Shown: positions 1 through 8,504, numbered from the stretch's first letter. The stretch is 64,000 bases of DNA from Cryobacterium arcticum (GCF_003185895.1 NZ_QHLY01000003.1:62001-126000); one strand, 5' to 3'. Translations and numbers: made by a program. Notes: generated from the letters alone by a model not told the origin.

Positions 1-849
1 CTGTCCCCCCAGCCGGTACGCGCCCGCACGGCCCGGCACGGCATTCTGAGCCTCGGGCTGTCCCGGATCGGTTTCGAGATCAAGCTCTACTTCCGCTCCA
101 CCGACACGGTCTTCTTCACCTTTTTGTTCCCGTTCATCATGCTCGGCATCTTCACGGCCGCGTTCTCGGCCCAGGGCAACATCGGCACCAACCCAGACGG
201 CTCCGGCGGCATCAGCGTCGGCGCCTATTACCTGCCCGGCATGCTGGCCGCCGGCATGCTCCTCTCCGGCCTGCAGAACCTGGCCATCGATATCGCCGGC
301 GAGAAGGGCGACGGCACCCTCAAACGCCTCGGCGGCACTCCGCTGTCGCCGCTGAGCTACTTCATCGGCAAGATCGGGCAGGTGCTCGTCACGGGCATCC
401 TGCAGGCCGTGCTGCTGCTGATCGTGGCCAGGTTCGTCTTCAACATCGCGCTGCCCACCGACCCGGAGAAGTGGCTCACCTTCGCCTGGGTGTTCCTGCT
501 CGGCGTGATCACCTGCGCGTTCTTGGGCATCGCGCTCTCCGCCCTGCCGCGGTCCGGCCGGAGCGCGTCGGCCGTGGTGATCCCGATTGTGCTGGTGCTG
601 CAGTTCATCTCGGGTGTCTATCTGCAGTTCAATGCCCTGCCCGAGTGGATGCAGAACATTGCCGGGCTGTTCCCGCTCAAGTGGATGGCGCAGGGCATGC
701 GGGCGGTGTTCCTGCCGGAGACGTTCGCCGCCCAGGAGCAGAACGGCGCCTGGGAGCTCGGCCTGGTGGCGCTCGCCCTGCTGATCTGGCTGGTGGTGGG
801 CCTGGTCGGCAGTCGCCTCAGCTTCCGCTGGATCCGCAAGGACGCCTGA
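1..849 (+). CDS. ABC-2 type exporter permease, 5'-truncated by the window edge
   Basis: The reading frame is open from base 1 and stops at 847-849, so the true start lies upstream. Residues VRARTARHGILSLGLSRIGFE open the visible part, followed by about six hydrophobic segments, which is the usual build of an ABC-2 membrane protein exporting drugs or lipids. A cytoplasmic stretch with GEKGDGTLKRLGGTPLSPL after the second helix is typical of the family. The partner ATPase should lie just upstream, outside the window. The stop overlaps the ATG of the kinase gene (TGATG), so exporter, kinase and regulator are probably one operon. The substrate cannot be told. Confidence 0.85.
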   Translation: MSPQPVRARTARHGILSLGLSRIGFEIKLYFRSTDTVFFTFLFPFIMLGIFTAAFSAQGNIGTNPDGSGGISVGAYYLPGMLAAGMLLSGLQNLAIDIAGEKGDGTLKRLGGTPLSPLSYFIGKIGQVLVTGILQAVLLLIVARFVFNIALPTDPEKWLTFAWVFLLGVITCAFLGIALSALPRSGRSASAVVIPIVLVLQFISGVYLQFNALPEWMQNIAGLFPLKWMAQGMRAVFLPETFAAQEQNGAWELGLVALALLIWLVVGLVGSRLSFRWIRKDA

Positions 850-2279
850 TGCGCCGGCCGTCCCTGCCGCAGGTCCCCGCTGCGGCATGGGATGCTTGGC
901 GCATGAATGCCAGACGGTGGTGGGACCTGATCGTGGCCGGATCCCTGACCGTCCTGGCCGCCATCGCGCTGGAAGGCTCGGACACGCATATTGTGAGCGC
1001 CACCGGCGCGGTACTGTCACTGGCGGCGGTCGGGGTGGCCTACATCATCTGGGGCAGGCGGATGCTGCGACCCCGACCCGTACCCGGCGATCGCGGATCG
1101 TCCGGATTCGATCACGTGACGTACCCCGGCTCCGCCCGGATGTTGCGTATCACCCTCATCGTCGGCTGCGGTGTCGCCACAGCGTTTGATCCGAGCATGG
1201 CCACCCTCCAGACGCTGGCCTTCCCGCTGATCTGGGCCCTGGCCGACTCGTTCCGCCACGCCATCCTGCTCAGCGCGGCCTTGACCGTCGTGACCGGTCT
1301 GGGGCTCTGGGTCAATGGTGGGCGCACACCGGACGCCGCTGCCCAGGCCGTGGCCATCGAGACGATCTCATTCGTGTTCGCCCTGGCCATGGGCACCTGG
1401 ATCACGCGCATCGCCACCGCCGGTGCCGAGCAGCGCCGGCTGGTGGAGAAGCTCACCCTGGCCCAGGACGAACTCGCCCTGTTGCACCGGGATGCCGGCA
1501 GCGCGAGCGAGAGGGAGCGCCTCGCCCGCGAGATCCACGACACCATCGCGCAGAGCCTGACCAGCCTGGTCATGCTCGCTCAGCGCACTCGCCGCGAACT
1601 CGACGCCCTGCCTGTCGACACATCCGTAGCCGCAGACAGCGTCGACCTCATCGAGGCCACCGGCCGAGACGCCCTGGCCGAGGCGCGCGCCCTGGTGGCC
1701 TCCATGGCGCCACCCCGGGTGGGCGACGGTGACCTGGCGCACACCCTGACCCGGTTGGCAGAACGCTTCGAACGAGAAACCAGGATCCAGGTGCACCTCG
1801 ACCTTGACGGACTCGGCAACGCCGGAACCAGCGCGGCGCCCGTGCTCGACCGTGCCTTGGAGGTCGTGCTGCTGCGCTGCGTGCAGGAAGGCCTGGCCAA
1901 CGTGCGCAAGCACTCCCGCGCCGGGACCGCCCGGATCGGCATCGAGCGGACCGGCCGTGACATCGTGCTCACCGTCGCCGACAACGGCCGTGGACTGGGC
2001 GACTACACCCCCACCACCGAACAGGGCTTCGGCCTGGCCGGGATGCGTGACAGGCTCGCCCTCGTCGGCGGGAGCCTCGAGGTCGCCACCGATGCTACCC
2101 CGCCGCGCACAGGCTCGATCGCCGTCGGCGAGACCCCGTCAGGAACCGGCCCGATCGCCGACGTCGCGGCCGAGGCCACCGCCGACGGGCACGGCACCAC
2201 CCTCCGGGTCACTCTGCCGGTCTCCGCACCGGCCGTGGCGACGGCGCCGGCAGTGCCCACCGGCGCGGCAGCCCGATGA
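849..2279 (+). CDS. NarL/DesK-type sensor histidine kinase
   Basis: Sensor kinase of 476 residues. The start is the ATG overlapping the permease stop; the open frame runs further upstream but only inside the permease gene. Several hydrophobic segments fill roughly residues 20-190, so the sensor is membrane-embedded. A HisKA_3 dimerisation domain follows with LAREIHDTIAQSL, phospho-accepting His about residue 230. The ATPase domain has QEGLANVRKHSRAG (N box), DNGRGLG (G1) and GFGLAGMRDRLALVGG (G2). A low-complexity stretch of about 40 residues interrupts the end of the ATPase domain before the last strand, which is unusual. It is coupled to the next gene by an ATGA overlap. Such pairs often control the adjacent exporter; the signal is unknown. 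Confidence 0.88.
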   Translation: MRRPSLPQVPAAAWDAWRMNARRWWDLIVAGSLTVLAAIALEGSDTHIVSATGAVLSLAAVGVAYIIWGRRMLRPRPVPGDRGSSGFDHVTYPGSARMLRITLIVGCGVATAFDPSMATLQTLAFPLIWALADSFRHAILLSAALTVVTGLGLWVNGGRTPDAAAQAVAIETISFVFALAMGTWITRIATAGAEQRRLVEKLTLAQDELALLHRDAGSASERERLAREIHDTIAQSLTSLVMLAQRTRRELDALPVDTSVAADSVDLIEATGRDALAEARALVASMAPPRVGDGDLAHTLTRLAERFERETRIQVHLDLDGLGNAGTSAAPVLDRALEVVLLRCVQEGLANVRKHSRAGTARIGIERTGRDIVLTVADNGRGLGDYTPTTEQGFGLAGMRDRLALVGGSLEVATDATPPRTGSIAVGETPSGTGPIADVAAEATADGHGTTLRVTLPVSAPAVATAPAVPTGAAAR

Positions 2280-2899
2280 TCCGGGTGCTGGTGGCTGACG
2301 ACCATCCGATCGTGCGCAGCGGCATTGTGGGTCTGCTCGGCGTCGCGGACGACATCGAGGTGGTCGGGGAGGCTGCCGACGGCGCCGCCGCCGTGCTCCT
2401 GGCGGCAGAGCTGCGGCCCAACCTGGTGCTGATGGACCTGCGGATGCCGCACCTCGACGGCGCTGCCGCCACCGCCGCGATCCTGGCGGAGAACCCGGCG
2501 ACCCGGGTGCTGATCCTCACCACCTACGAGACCGACGACCAGATCCTCGGCGCCATTGCCGCCGGCGCCAGCGGCTACCTGCTCAAAGCGGCTCCGCAGG
2601 CCGAGATCATCGAGGGCGTGCGCTCGGTGGCCGGCGGCCAGACCGTGTTGGCGCCCGTGATCGCCGCCCGGCTGGTGCAGCGGGTACGGGCTGATGCGGC
2701 ACCGGCACCGCGGCTATCGGCTCGGGAACTCGACGTGCTGCGCCTGGTCGCAGCGGGCGAGAGCAACCCGCAAATCGCCCGCTCGCTGTTCATCGGTGAG
2801 GCCACGGTGAAGACCCACCTGCTGCACGTCTTCGACAAGCTCGGCGTGAGCGACCGCACCCGTGCCGTCACCCTGGCGATGGAACTGCGCCTGCTCTAG
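2276..2899 (+). CDS. NarL/LuxR-family response regulator
   Basis: Cytoplasmic transcription factor of 207 residues. The receiver domain (1-120) begins IRVLVADDHPIVRSG with the acidic pair at residues 8-9, the phospho-acceptor Asp54 in VLMDLRMP and the conserved Lys near residue 104 in SGYLLKAA. The C-terminal LuxR-type helix-turn-helix (about 146-207) carries LSARELDVLRLVAAGESN and IGEATVKTHLLHVFDKL. Length and domain order are standard. The start overlaps the kinase stop by four bases, which makes the pair a cognate two-component system. Its likely target is the exporter operon itself, by analogy with similar actinobacterial loci; no operator was identified. Confidence 0.92.
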   Translation: MIRVLVADDHPIVRSGIVGLLGVADDIEVVGEAADGAAAVLLAAELRPNLVLMDLRMPHLDGAAATAAILAENPATRVLILTTYETDDQILGAIAAGASGYLLKAAPQAEIIEGVRSVAGGQTVLAPVIAARLVQRVRADAAPAPRLSARELDVLRLVAAGESNPQIARSLFIGEATVKTHLLHVFDKLGVSDRTRAVTLAMELRLL

Positions 2900-2935
2900 C
2901 TCGCACCGCCTGCCTCGCCCTCTCTCGCCAACACC

Positions 2936-3000
2936 CCCTCTCGCGAGAGGGCACTTGAGGTCAGTTGGGAGGCACCAGAACTAGCCCCAACTGCCCTCTC
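2936..3000. terminator. Nested palindromes between convergent genes, probable bidirectional terminator
   Basis: A perfect 16-bp palindrome, CCCTCTCGCGAGAGGG, spans 2936-2951. GAGAGGGC (2945-2952) can also pair with GCCCTCTC (2993-3000), with an inner stem CAGTTGGG (2962-2969) with CCCAACTG (2986-2993). It lies between the 3' ends of the response regulator and murB. There is no clear T run, so termination is inferred from position and structure. Confidence 0.5.
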
Positions 3001-3034
3001 GGCGGGAGGGCGGGAGGCCTGGAGGGCTGCCGGG

Positions 3035-4201
3035 TTAGAGGAGGGAGAAGCCCACGAAGACGGGCTCCGGCTGCAGGATGACACCGAAGTCGGCCTGCAC
3101 CCGCTGCTGCACGAACCGGGCGAGCTGGCCGATCTCGTCGGCGGTGGCGCCGCCCCGGTTGGTGATGGCCAGAGTGTGCTTGCTCGAAATGGCGGCGTTC
3201 GAGCCGGGCAGCCGGAACCCGCGACGGATGCCGGAGTTCTCGATCAGCCAGGCGGCGCTGAGCTTCACCGTGCGCAGCACCTCGGCACCGGGCACGGGCC
3301 CAACCCCGGCGTACTCGTCGAGCGGGATCACTCGGTCGGGCAGCTCCACGTCGGCCTGCTTCCAGCGCGGCGCCTCCGCGGGCAGGGTGCGGGCGAAGCT
3401 CTCGGTCACGATCGGGTTGGTGAAGAACGACCCGGCGCTGAACGTGTCGGGGTCGCTCGCATCGAGCACCATGCCTTTGCCGGCCCGCAGGCCGAGCACG
3501 CTCGCTCGCAGCTCGGTCAACGGCACTCGATCTCCCAGCTGTACGCCCAGAGCCTGGGCGAGCTGCGGGTAGTTCACCGGCAGGCTCTGTGCACTGCCGA
3601 GTACCGCGGCCTGCGCCGACATGTCACGCAGTTCGAGTTCGATGGCCAGCACCAGCCCGCGCCGGCCCTGCTTGAGCACGGAGGTGCGGTAGCCGAGTCC
3701 CAGGTCCGCGGCGGAGAGATGCTCGACCTCGCCGGTCTCGTAGTCCAGGAAGTCGATCGCGGACAGACTCTGCGCCAGCTCTTGACCGTATGCGCCGATG
3801 TTCTGCACCGGGGCGGCGCCGCTGGTGCCGGGGATGCCGGAGAGCGCTTCGATACCCGCCCAGCCGTTGGCCACGGTGAGGGCCACCAGTTCGTCCCACG
3901 GTTCTCCGGCCTGCACCCGGATGCGCACGCTCTGCCCGTTGGGGCCGTCGGTCTCCGGCTCGGTCGGGGCCGGCAGAACCTGCACGCCGCGGGTGCGCAC
4001 CAGGATGACGGTGCCGTCGAAGCCGTCGTCGGCGGCGACGGTGTTCGAGCCGCCACCGAGAAGCATCCAGGGCTCGTCGGATGCCCACGCCTCACGGGTC
4101 GCGTCGATCAGGCCGGCCTCATCGGCGGGCTCGACGAGGCGCGCCGGGGCGCCGCCGACCTTGAGGGTCGTGAGGAGCGAGAAATTCACCGGTTCAGACA
4201 C
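3035..4201 (-). CDS. murB: UDP-N-acetylmuramate dehydrogenase
   Basis: Flavoenzyme reducing UDP-GlcNAc-enolpyruvate to UDP-MurNAc in cytoplasmic peptidoglycan precursor synthesis. 388 residues from a GTG start. The FAD-binding region shows NFSLLTTLKVGG, LLGGGSNTV and EALSGIPGTSGAAPVQNIGAYGQ. The catalytic Ser lies in FSAGSFFTNPIV. The C-terminal domain ends with SAAWLIENSGIRRGF and SNAAISSKHTLAITN, all type I MurB signatures. It is the last gene of the hadA-hadB-murB unit, seven bases after hadB. Confidence 0.95.
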   Translation of the reverse strand: MSEPVNFSLLTTLKVGGAPARLVEPADEAGLIDATREAWASDEPWMLLGGGSNTVAADDGFDGTVILVRTRGVQVLPAPTEPETDGPNGQSVRIRVQAGEPWDELVALTVANGWAGIEALSGIPGTSGAAPVQNIGAYGQELAQSLSAIDFLDYETGEVEHLSAADLGLGYRTSVLKQGRRGLVLAIELELRDMSAQAAVLGSAQSLPVNYPQLAQALGVQLGDRVPLTELRASVLGLRAGKGMVLDASDPDTFSAGSFFTNPIVTESFARTLPAEAPRWKQADVELPDRVIPLDEYAGVGPVPGAEVLRTVKLSAAWLIENSGIRRGFRLPGSNAAISSKHTLAITNRGGATADEIGQLARFVQQRVQADFGVILQPEPVFVGFSLL

Positions 4202-4208
4202 GGCCGCC

Positions 4209-4643
4209 TCAGACGAGCGAGACGCGTGCCTGCGCCTTGCCGAGCACGGTCACCGAATTGAAGGTGACCGTGAGGTCGATCCGGGCAATGCCGGCCTCCG
4301 CGTCGAGAGCGCCCACCTTGGCCACCACGGTGACGACGGCACCGAGGTCGGGGTCGACGGGAACGGGCCGGGTGAAACGCACCTGGTAGTCGACCACCCT
4401 GGCGGGGTCGCCGGCCCAATCCACGACGGGCTGGATGGCCAGGCCCATGGTGAGCATGCCGTGCGCGAGAACGCCGGGCAGGCCGACGGCCTCGGCCACG
4501 TCGTCGCGGTAGTGGATCGGGTTGAAGTCGCCGGATGCGCCGGCGTAACGCACGAGCGAGTCCCGGGTGAGGGGGAAGCTGCTTTCGGCGACGATGTCGC
4601 CGACGGTCAGGCCGTCGAGGGCCGGGATGCTGATGCTGGTCAT
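4209..4643 (-). CDS. MaoC-like (HadB-type) 3-hydroxyacyl-thioester dehydratase
   Basis: A single hot-dog-fold MaoC domain of 144 residues. The hydratase motif YAGASGDFNPIHY is intact, with Asp39 and His44 as the predicted catalytic pair, followed by GVLAHGMLTMGLA. By homology to mycobacterial HadB this is the catalytic half of a heterodimeric dehydratase acting on (3R)-hydroxyacyl-ACP or -CoA. Its ATG overlaps the upstream hadA-like stop (ATGA), which suggests coupled translation and a heterodimer. The role in an organism with no other sign of mycolate synthesis in the window is open; a general fatty-acid or secondary role is possible. Confidence 0.85.
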   Translation of the reverse strand: MTSISIPALDGLTVGDIVAESSFPLTRDSLVRYAGASGDFNPIHYRDDVAEAVGLPGVLAHGMLTMGLAIQPVVDWAGDPARVVDYQVRFTRPVPVDPDLGAVVTVVAKVGALDAEAGIARIDLTVTFNSVTVLGKAQARVSLV

Positions 4644-5086
4644 TCGTCTCCCCTGACGACAAGGGTGGAGGTGGCGGTGACCACGTGGGCACCGGTCGCA
4701 TCGACCACGACGGACTCGGCCGTGACCATGGAGTGGCCGCCGAGGCTCTTCACGCTGGCGACGGTGAGCGTGGCGGTGAGCTCGTCACCGGCCACGATCG
4801 GCCGGCTGTAGCTGAAGCGCTGGTCGCCGTGCACGACCCGGGTGAAGTCGATACCGGCGTCGGGTTCGGCGAGGAGCTGGGCGAGGGTCGCTTCCTGCAC
4901 CACGACGGCGAAGGTGGGCGGCGCGACGACATCGCTGTGCCCGGCGGCACGCGCGGCTTCGGGGTCGAAGTTGATCGGGTTGGTCGCAAAGACGGCGCGC
5001 GCGAACTCGCGCACCTTCTCCCGGCCGACGAGATACGGCGGCACGGCGGGAAAGACCCGGCCCTGGATTGCTGGATTCACGGACAC
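4640..5086 (-). CDS. HadA-type MaoC N-terminal-domain dehydratase subunit
   Basis: A hot-dog protein of 148 residues (FAS1-type dehydratase / MaoC N-terminal family). It has the characteristic opening VGREKVREFARAVFATNP and the VVAPPTFAVVVQE segment, but lacks the D-x(4)-H hydratase motif, as expected for the non-catalytic, substrate-shaping HadA subunit. The start is GTG at 5086, only six bases after a -10 hexamer, so the mRNA is probably leaderless. First gene of hadA-hadB-murB. Confidence 0.85.
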   Translation of the reverse strand: MSVNPAIQGRVFPAVPPYLVGREKVREFARAVFATNPINFDPEAARAAGHSDVVAPPTFAVVVQEATLAQLLAEPDAGIDFTRVVHGDQRFSYSRPIVAGDELTATLTVASVKSLGGHSMVTAESVVVDATGAHVVTATSTLVVRGDE

Positions 5087-5092
5087 GTACCG

Positions 5093-5098
5093 AGTGTA
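5093..5098 (-). promoter_or_regulatory. -10 element of a leaderless promoter for the hadA-like gene
   Basis: On the minus strand TACACT (5098-5093) is followed by six bases and then the GTG start at 5086. This spacing puts transcription initiation on or next to the start codon, and no ribosome-binding site is visible. Confidence 0.5.
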
Positions 5099-5122
5099 CT
5101 TGCGCCGGTCAAGGGAGCAGAA

Positions 5123-5151
5123 TTGTTCGCCCCCGCCGCCTGGTGCACACT
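5123..5151 (+). promoter_or_regulatory. Candidate promoter for the GNAT gene
   Basis: TTGTTC (5123-5128), a 17-bp spacer and CACACT (5146-5151) are followed by seven bases and GTG at 5159, consistent with a leaderless transcript. The competing reading is that the TTG at 5123 is the start codon, served by AAGGGAG at 5111-5117. Confidence 0.35.
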
Positions 5152-5158
5152 TGGTCCA

Positions 5159-5635
5159 GTGGATTATCTTGTTGTCGCTTTAGCCTCCATTGAGGTCGCT
5201 CCCCTGCTCACCGGGCTCCGCCAGGAGTACGAGACCCGTTACGGCCCCGGTGCCGGCGACTCCGTGCTCGATGTCGAGGCCGCCGAGTTCGACGCCCCCA
5301 CCGGGGCGTTCCTCGTTCTGGTCGATGACGGCACCACCGTCGCCGGCGGTGGCCTGCGTCGCATCGACGACGAGACCGTCGAGGTCAAGCGCATGTGGAC
5401 CAACCCCGACTACCGCCGCCAGGGCCACGCCAGTCGCCTGTTGCGCGAGCTGGCCGGCCTGGCTGAGCAACTGGGCTACCGGCGGGTGCGGCTGGAGACG
5501 GGTTACGCCCAGCCAGAGGCGCTGGCCATGTACCGTCGGCTGGGATTCTCCGAGATCGACAGTTTCGGCCCCTACGAGGGTGCGACGGCGTTCGAACTCG
5601 ACCTTGCGACGGAAGCACGAACGCCCCGCCACTGA
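5159..5635 (+). CDS. GNAT-family N-acetyltransferase
   Basis: Small cytoplasmic acetyltransferase, 158 residues from GTG 5159. The acetyl-CoA-binding motif A reads VKRMWTNPDYRRQGHASRLL, followed by ELAGLAEQLGYRRVRLETG and AMYRRLGFSEI (motif B), which is the classic GNAT order. No ATG precedes the domain. A TTG at 5123 preceded by AAGGGAG would add 12 residues; I prefer 5159 because of the promoter spacing and domain onset. The acceptor substrate is unknown. It diverges from the hadA unit. Confidence 0.85.
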   Translation: MDYLVVALASIEVAPLLTGLRQEYETRYGPGAGDSVLDVEAAEFDAPTGAFLVLVDDGTTVAGGGLRRIDDETVEVKRMWTNPDYRRQGHASRLLRELAGLAEQLGYRRVRLETGYAQPEALAMYRRLGFSEIDSFGPYEGATAFELDLATEARTPRH

Positions 5636-5647
5636 CTCGAGATCCCA

Positions 5648-5704
5648 CGAACCGTGAGAAAAGCACCAGGATGCGCGATTTTTCGGGGCTTTTCTCACGG
5701 TTCG
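5648..5704. repeat. Dispersed intergenic palindrome, family 1 copy 1
   Basis: Perfect 17-bp inverted repeat: CGAACCGTGAGAAAAGC (5648-5664) and its reverse complement (5688-5704) around a 23-base loop. It sits between the convergent ends of the GNAT and metQ genes. Related copies lie at 51775-51837 and 52869-52929, sharing GGGGCTT..CTCACGG and TCGCGG in the right arm. Probably also works as a bidirectional terminator. Confidence 0.75.
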
Positions 5705-5717
5705 CGGGGCCGGGAAC

Positions 5718-6557
5718 CTAGACGGACGGGATGACCAGTCCGCCCCAGGTGTCTTCCATGTACGCCGCGGTCTCGTCGGAGAGCAGCAGTTCCTTGAGCT
5801 TGACGATGCGCGGGTCGTTCTCGAGTTCGGGCGTGGTGGCCAGAACGTTGGCGTACTGGCTGTCCTTGCCCTCGATCAGGATGGCCTGGTCGGCGGTGAG
5901 ACCGGCCGGGAGCGCGAACGAGATGGTGACGAAGGCGGCGTCCACGTCCTGCACGGCCTGCGGCAGGGTGGCGTTCTCGATCTCCTGGAACTCGTACTTG
6001 TTCGGGTTCTCGGTGATGTCGGCGAGCGAGGTGGGCTCATCCGTCGTCTCGATCAGGCCTTCGCCGGCGAGGATCTTCAGGGCGCGGCCCTCGTTGGTCG
6101 GGTCGTTCGGGATGGCGATGGTGGCGCCGTCCTTGAGGTCGTCCAACGACGTCACGGTGTCGCTGTAGAACGCGGCGCTGGGCAGGTAGATCTCGCCCAC
6201 ACTGACCAGGTCGTCGCCGGCCTGCGTGTTGTAGGTCTCCAGGAAGGTGGAGTTCTGGAACAGGTTCGCGTCGATCGAACCGTCGGACACCGCAACGTTC
6301 GGGGTGTTGTAGTCGGTGAACTCCTGGAACTTGATGTCCAGGCCGGCGTCGGCCGCGAGGTTGTCCTGCACGAACTTGAGGATGTCGCCGGCCGGCGTGG
6401 CCAGGGCGCCCACGGTGATCGTGCCGAGGTCGTCGCCGGCCGCGGCGGGCGTGGCGGCAGGCTCTTCCGCCGAGCCGGCGCACGCGGTGAGGGCGAACAG
6501 GGCGGAGATGGCAACGGCGGCACCAGCAAGGCGCGTGCTGCGGGAGGTGAACTGCAT
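5718..6557 (-). CDS. metQ: Methionine ABC transporter substrate-binding lipoprotein
   Basis: NlpA/MetQ family, 279 residues. The signal peptide ends in a lipobox (ALTACAGS, Cys about residue 26), so the protein is lipid-anchored outside the membrane. The mature part starts ITVGALATPAGDILKFVQ and contains KFQEFTDYNTPNVAVSDGS, DANLFQNSTFL and IAIPNDPTNEGRALKIL, the usual MetQ signatures. It captures methionine (D- or L-) and delivers it to MetI. Encoded last in the metN-metI-metQ operon. Confidence 0.93.
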   Translation of the reverse strand: MQFTSRSTRLAGAAVAISALFALTACAGSAEEPAATPAAAGDDLGTITVGALATPAGDILKFVQDNLAADAGLDIKFQEFTDYNTPNVAVSDGSIDANLFQNSTFLETYNTQAGDDLVSVGEIYLPSAAFYSDTVTSLDDLKDGATIAIPNDPTNEGRALKILAGEGLIETTDEPTSLADITENPNKYEFQEIENATLPQAVQDVDAAFVTISFALPAGLTADQAILIEGKDSQYANVLATTPELENDPRIVKLKELLLSDETAAYMEDTWGGLVIPSV

Positions 6558-6650
6558 GGGGTGTCTCTTCTCGTGTGGGTCGGGTGTGAGGTGGTGGCCG
6601 CGGCCGTCATGCTGACTCCGGCGCGGCCGGGTGGAGCGGGACCCGGCTGC

Positions 6651-7418
6651 CTAGACCGAACCGGCGGTGGCGCTCGCGCGGAGCGCCGCCGAGGTGGGTT
6701 CGGCCCGCTCGGGCCGGGACTTGTGGGCGAAACGCTTGGCCAGCATCGTGGCCAGGCCCTGCAGCACCATCACGATCACGAAGATCACGATGATCACGGC
6801 GACCATGTGGATGGTGCTGTAGCGCTGGTAGCCGTAGCGCACGGCCACGTCACCCAGGCCGCCGCCGGCGACAGTGCCGACCATGGCCGAGAAGTTGATG
6901 ATGGACGTGACAGTGGTGGAGAGCCCCAGGATCATCGGCGACAGGGCTTCGGGCACCAGCACCTTCGACACGATCTGCCAACGGGTCGCGCCGAGCGATT
7001 CCGCGGCCTCGATCAGCCCGGTGTCCACCTCCTTGATCGCGATCTCCACCATGCGGGCGAAGAACGGGATCGCCACGACGGCCAGCGGCACGATCGCGGC
7101 CGTCGGGCCGATGAACGTGCCCACCACCAGCCGGGTGAACGGAATCAGGGCCACCATCAGGATGATGAACGGAACGCTGCGGCCGAGGTTGACCACGAAC
7201 TCGAGCACCTTGTTGACCACCTGGCCGAGTCGGCGGGAACCGAACAACTTCTCGAACAGGCCGCCGGGCTCGGTGCCGACGAGCACGATGCCGAGCGGCA
7301 GGCCCACGATGATGGTGATGAGCAGCGCGACGCCCACCATGTAGAGGGTCTGGCCGGTGCCGACGAGCAGCACCTGGAACAGGCCGGACCAGAAGTCGGG
7401 TGCGGATGGATCGATCAC
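6651..7418 (-). CDS. metI: Methionine ABC transporter permease
   Basis: Membrane subunit of 255 residues with five or six helices. The EAA coupling loop reads EAAESLGATRWQIVSKVLVPEA. The opening region GQTLYMVGVALLITIIVGLP and LGRSVPFIILMVALIPFTRL are typical of MetI. The start is GTG 7418 with a good Shine-Dalgarno (GGGGGAG about six bases upstream). The gene follows metN by two bases, so the two are co-translated. The C-terminus carries a short charged and Ala-rich tail beyond the family core. Confidence 0.93.
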   Translation of the reverse strand: MIDPSAPDFWSGLFQVLLVGTGQTLYMVGVALLITIIVGLPLGIVLVGTEPGGLFEKLFGSRRLGQVVNKVLEFVVNLGRSVPFIILMVALIPFTRLVVGTFIGPTAAIVPLAVVAIPFFARMVEIAIKEVDTGLIEAAESLGATRWQIVSKVLVPEALSPMILGLSTTVTSIINFSAMVGTVAGGGLGDVAVRYGYQRYSTIHMVAVIIVIFVIVMVLQGLATMLAKRFAHKSRPERAEPTSAALRASATAGSV

Positions 7419-7420
7419 GG

Positions 7421-8407
7421 TTACTCCCCCACGATTTCGACGAGCATGCCCTGGCTGCGGAGGTCTTCGATCGGGCGAAGGTTGGCCGAAGGGCTTCCGG
7501 GCAGTTGCAGTCGGGTGCGGCCGGCCTGGTTGCCGCCGATGGTTTCGATGGCCGCGCCGAGGATCGACACGTCCAGCCCATATGTACGGGCGAGTTGGGC
7601 GATGACCGGACGGTCGGCCGAGCCACCGCTGAAGGTGATGTCGATCACGGTGTCGCCTGCGGAGTGCGGGGCATCGCCGAGCGGAAAGAGTTCGTGCGCG
7701 AGCCGGGAGCCGGCAGTGGAGATCAGCGAGACGATCCGCCCCTGCTCCACGATCCGACCGTTCTCGATCAGGGCCGCAGAGTCGCAGATGCGCTTGATGA
7801 CTTCCATCTCGTGCGTGATCAGGAGCACGGTCAGGCCGAGGTCGGCGTTGATCCGCTTGAACAGGTCGAGGATCGACCTGGTGGTCTCGGGGTCGAGTGC
7901 GCTGGTGGCCTCATCGGACAGCAACACCTTCGGCTTGCCGGCGAGCGCCCGGGCGATTCCCACCCGCTGCTTCTGCCCGCCGGAGAGCTCGGCCGGATAG
8001 GAACCGGCCTTGTCGGCCAGTCCGACGAGGTCGAGGATCTCGAGCGCACGTCGGCGACGTTCATCACCGTCGACGCCGATGATCTCCAGGCCCAGTTCGA
8101 CATTGCCGCGCACTGTGCGGCCGGCGAGCAGGTTGAAGTGCTGGAACACCATGCCGATCTTGCGGCGGGCGCGAAGGAGTTCCGCAGGGCTCATGGCGGT
8201 GAGCTCGTCGCCGGCCACCGTCACAGTGCCGGAATCCGGCCGCTCGAGCAGGTTGACCGCCCGGATCAGCGTGCTCTTGCCTGCGCCGCTCTGGCCGATC
8301 ACGCCGAATATCTCGCCCTCGGCCACCTCGAGTGAGACGTCTTGGAGGGCAGCGGTGACACTGGCGCCGGAGCGGAAGGTCTTGGAAACGTGCTGAACGG
8401 AGATCAC
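7421..8407 (-). CDS. metN: Methionine ABC transporter ATP-binding protein
   Basis: Cytoplasmic ATPase of 328 residues. Walker A GQSGAGKST near residue 39, Q-loop VFQHFNLL, signature ELSGGQKQRVGIARAL, Walker B VLLSDEATSALD and H-loop LLITHEM are all present. A C-terminal NIL domain (about 250-325, with AQLARTYGLDVSILGAAIE) is the methionine-sensing regulatory domain that sets MetN apart from other importers. First gene of metNIQ, from a GTG start. No SAM riboswitch is recognisable upstream. Confidence 0.94.
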   Translation of the reverse strand: MISVQHVSKTFRSGASVTAALQDVSLEVAEGEIFGVIGQSGAGKSTLIRAVNLLERPDSGTVTVAGDELTAMSPAELLRARRKIGMVFQHFNLLAGRTVRGNVELGLEIIGVDGDERRRRALEILDLVGLADKAGSYPAELSGGQKQRVGIARALAGKPKVLLSDEATSALDPETTRSILDLFKRINADLGLTVLLITHEMEVIKRICDSAALIENGRIVEQGRIVSLISTAGSRLAHELFPLGDAPHSAGDTVIDITFSGGSADRPVIAQLARTYGLDVSILGAAIETIGGNQAGRTRLQLPGSPSANLRPIEDLRSQGMLVEIVGE

Positions 8408-8487
8408 AGTGGTCCTGAGGTGTCGGAGCGGCTCACTACCGCAGTCCTTCCGAGTGTGCCAATCGCGACGCCCACTACCTAATCACT

Positions 8488-8504
8488 GTGACGGAATGTG
8501 TCAC
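8488..8504. promoter_or_regulatory. Candidate operator upstream of metN
   Basis: Perfect inverted repeat GTGAC-N7-GTCAC about 80 bases before the metN start and about 105 before the HEAT-repeat gene, inside a 203-base divergent gap. A repressor-type site is inferred from symmetry and location only. Confidence 0.35.
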
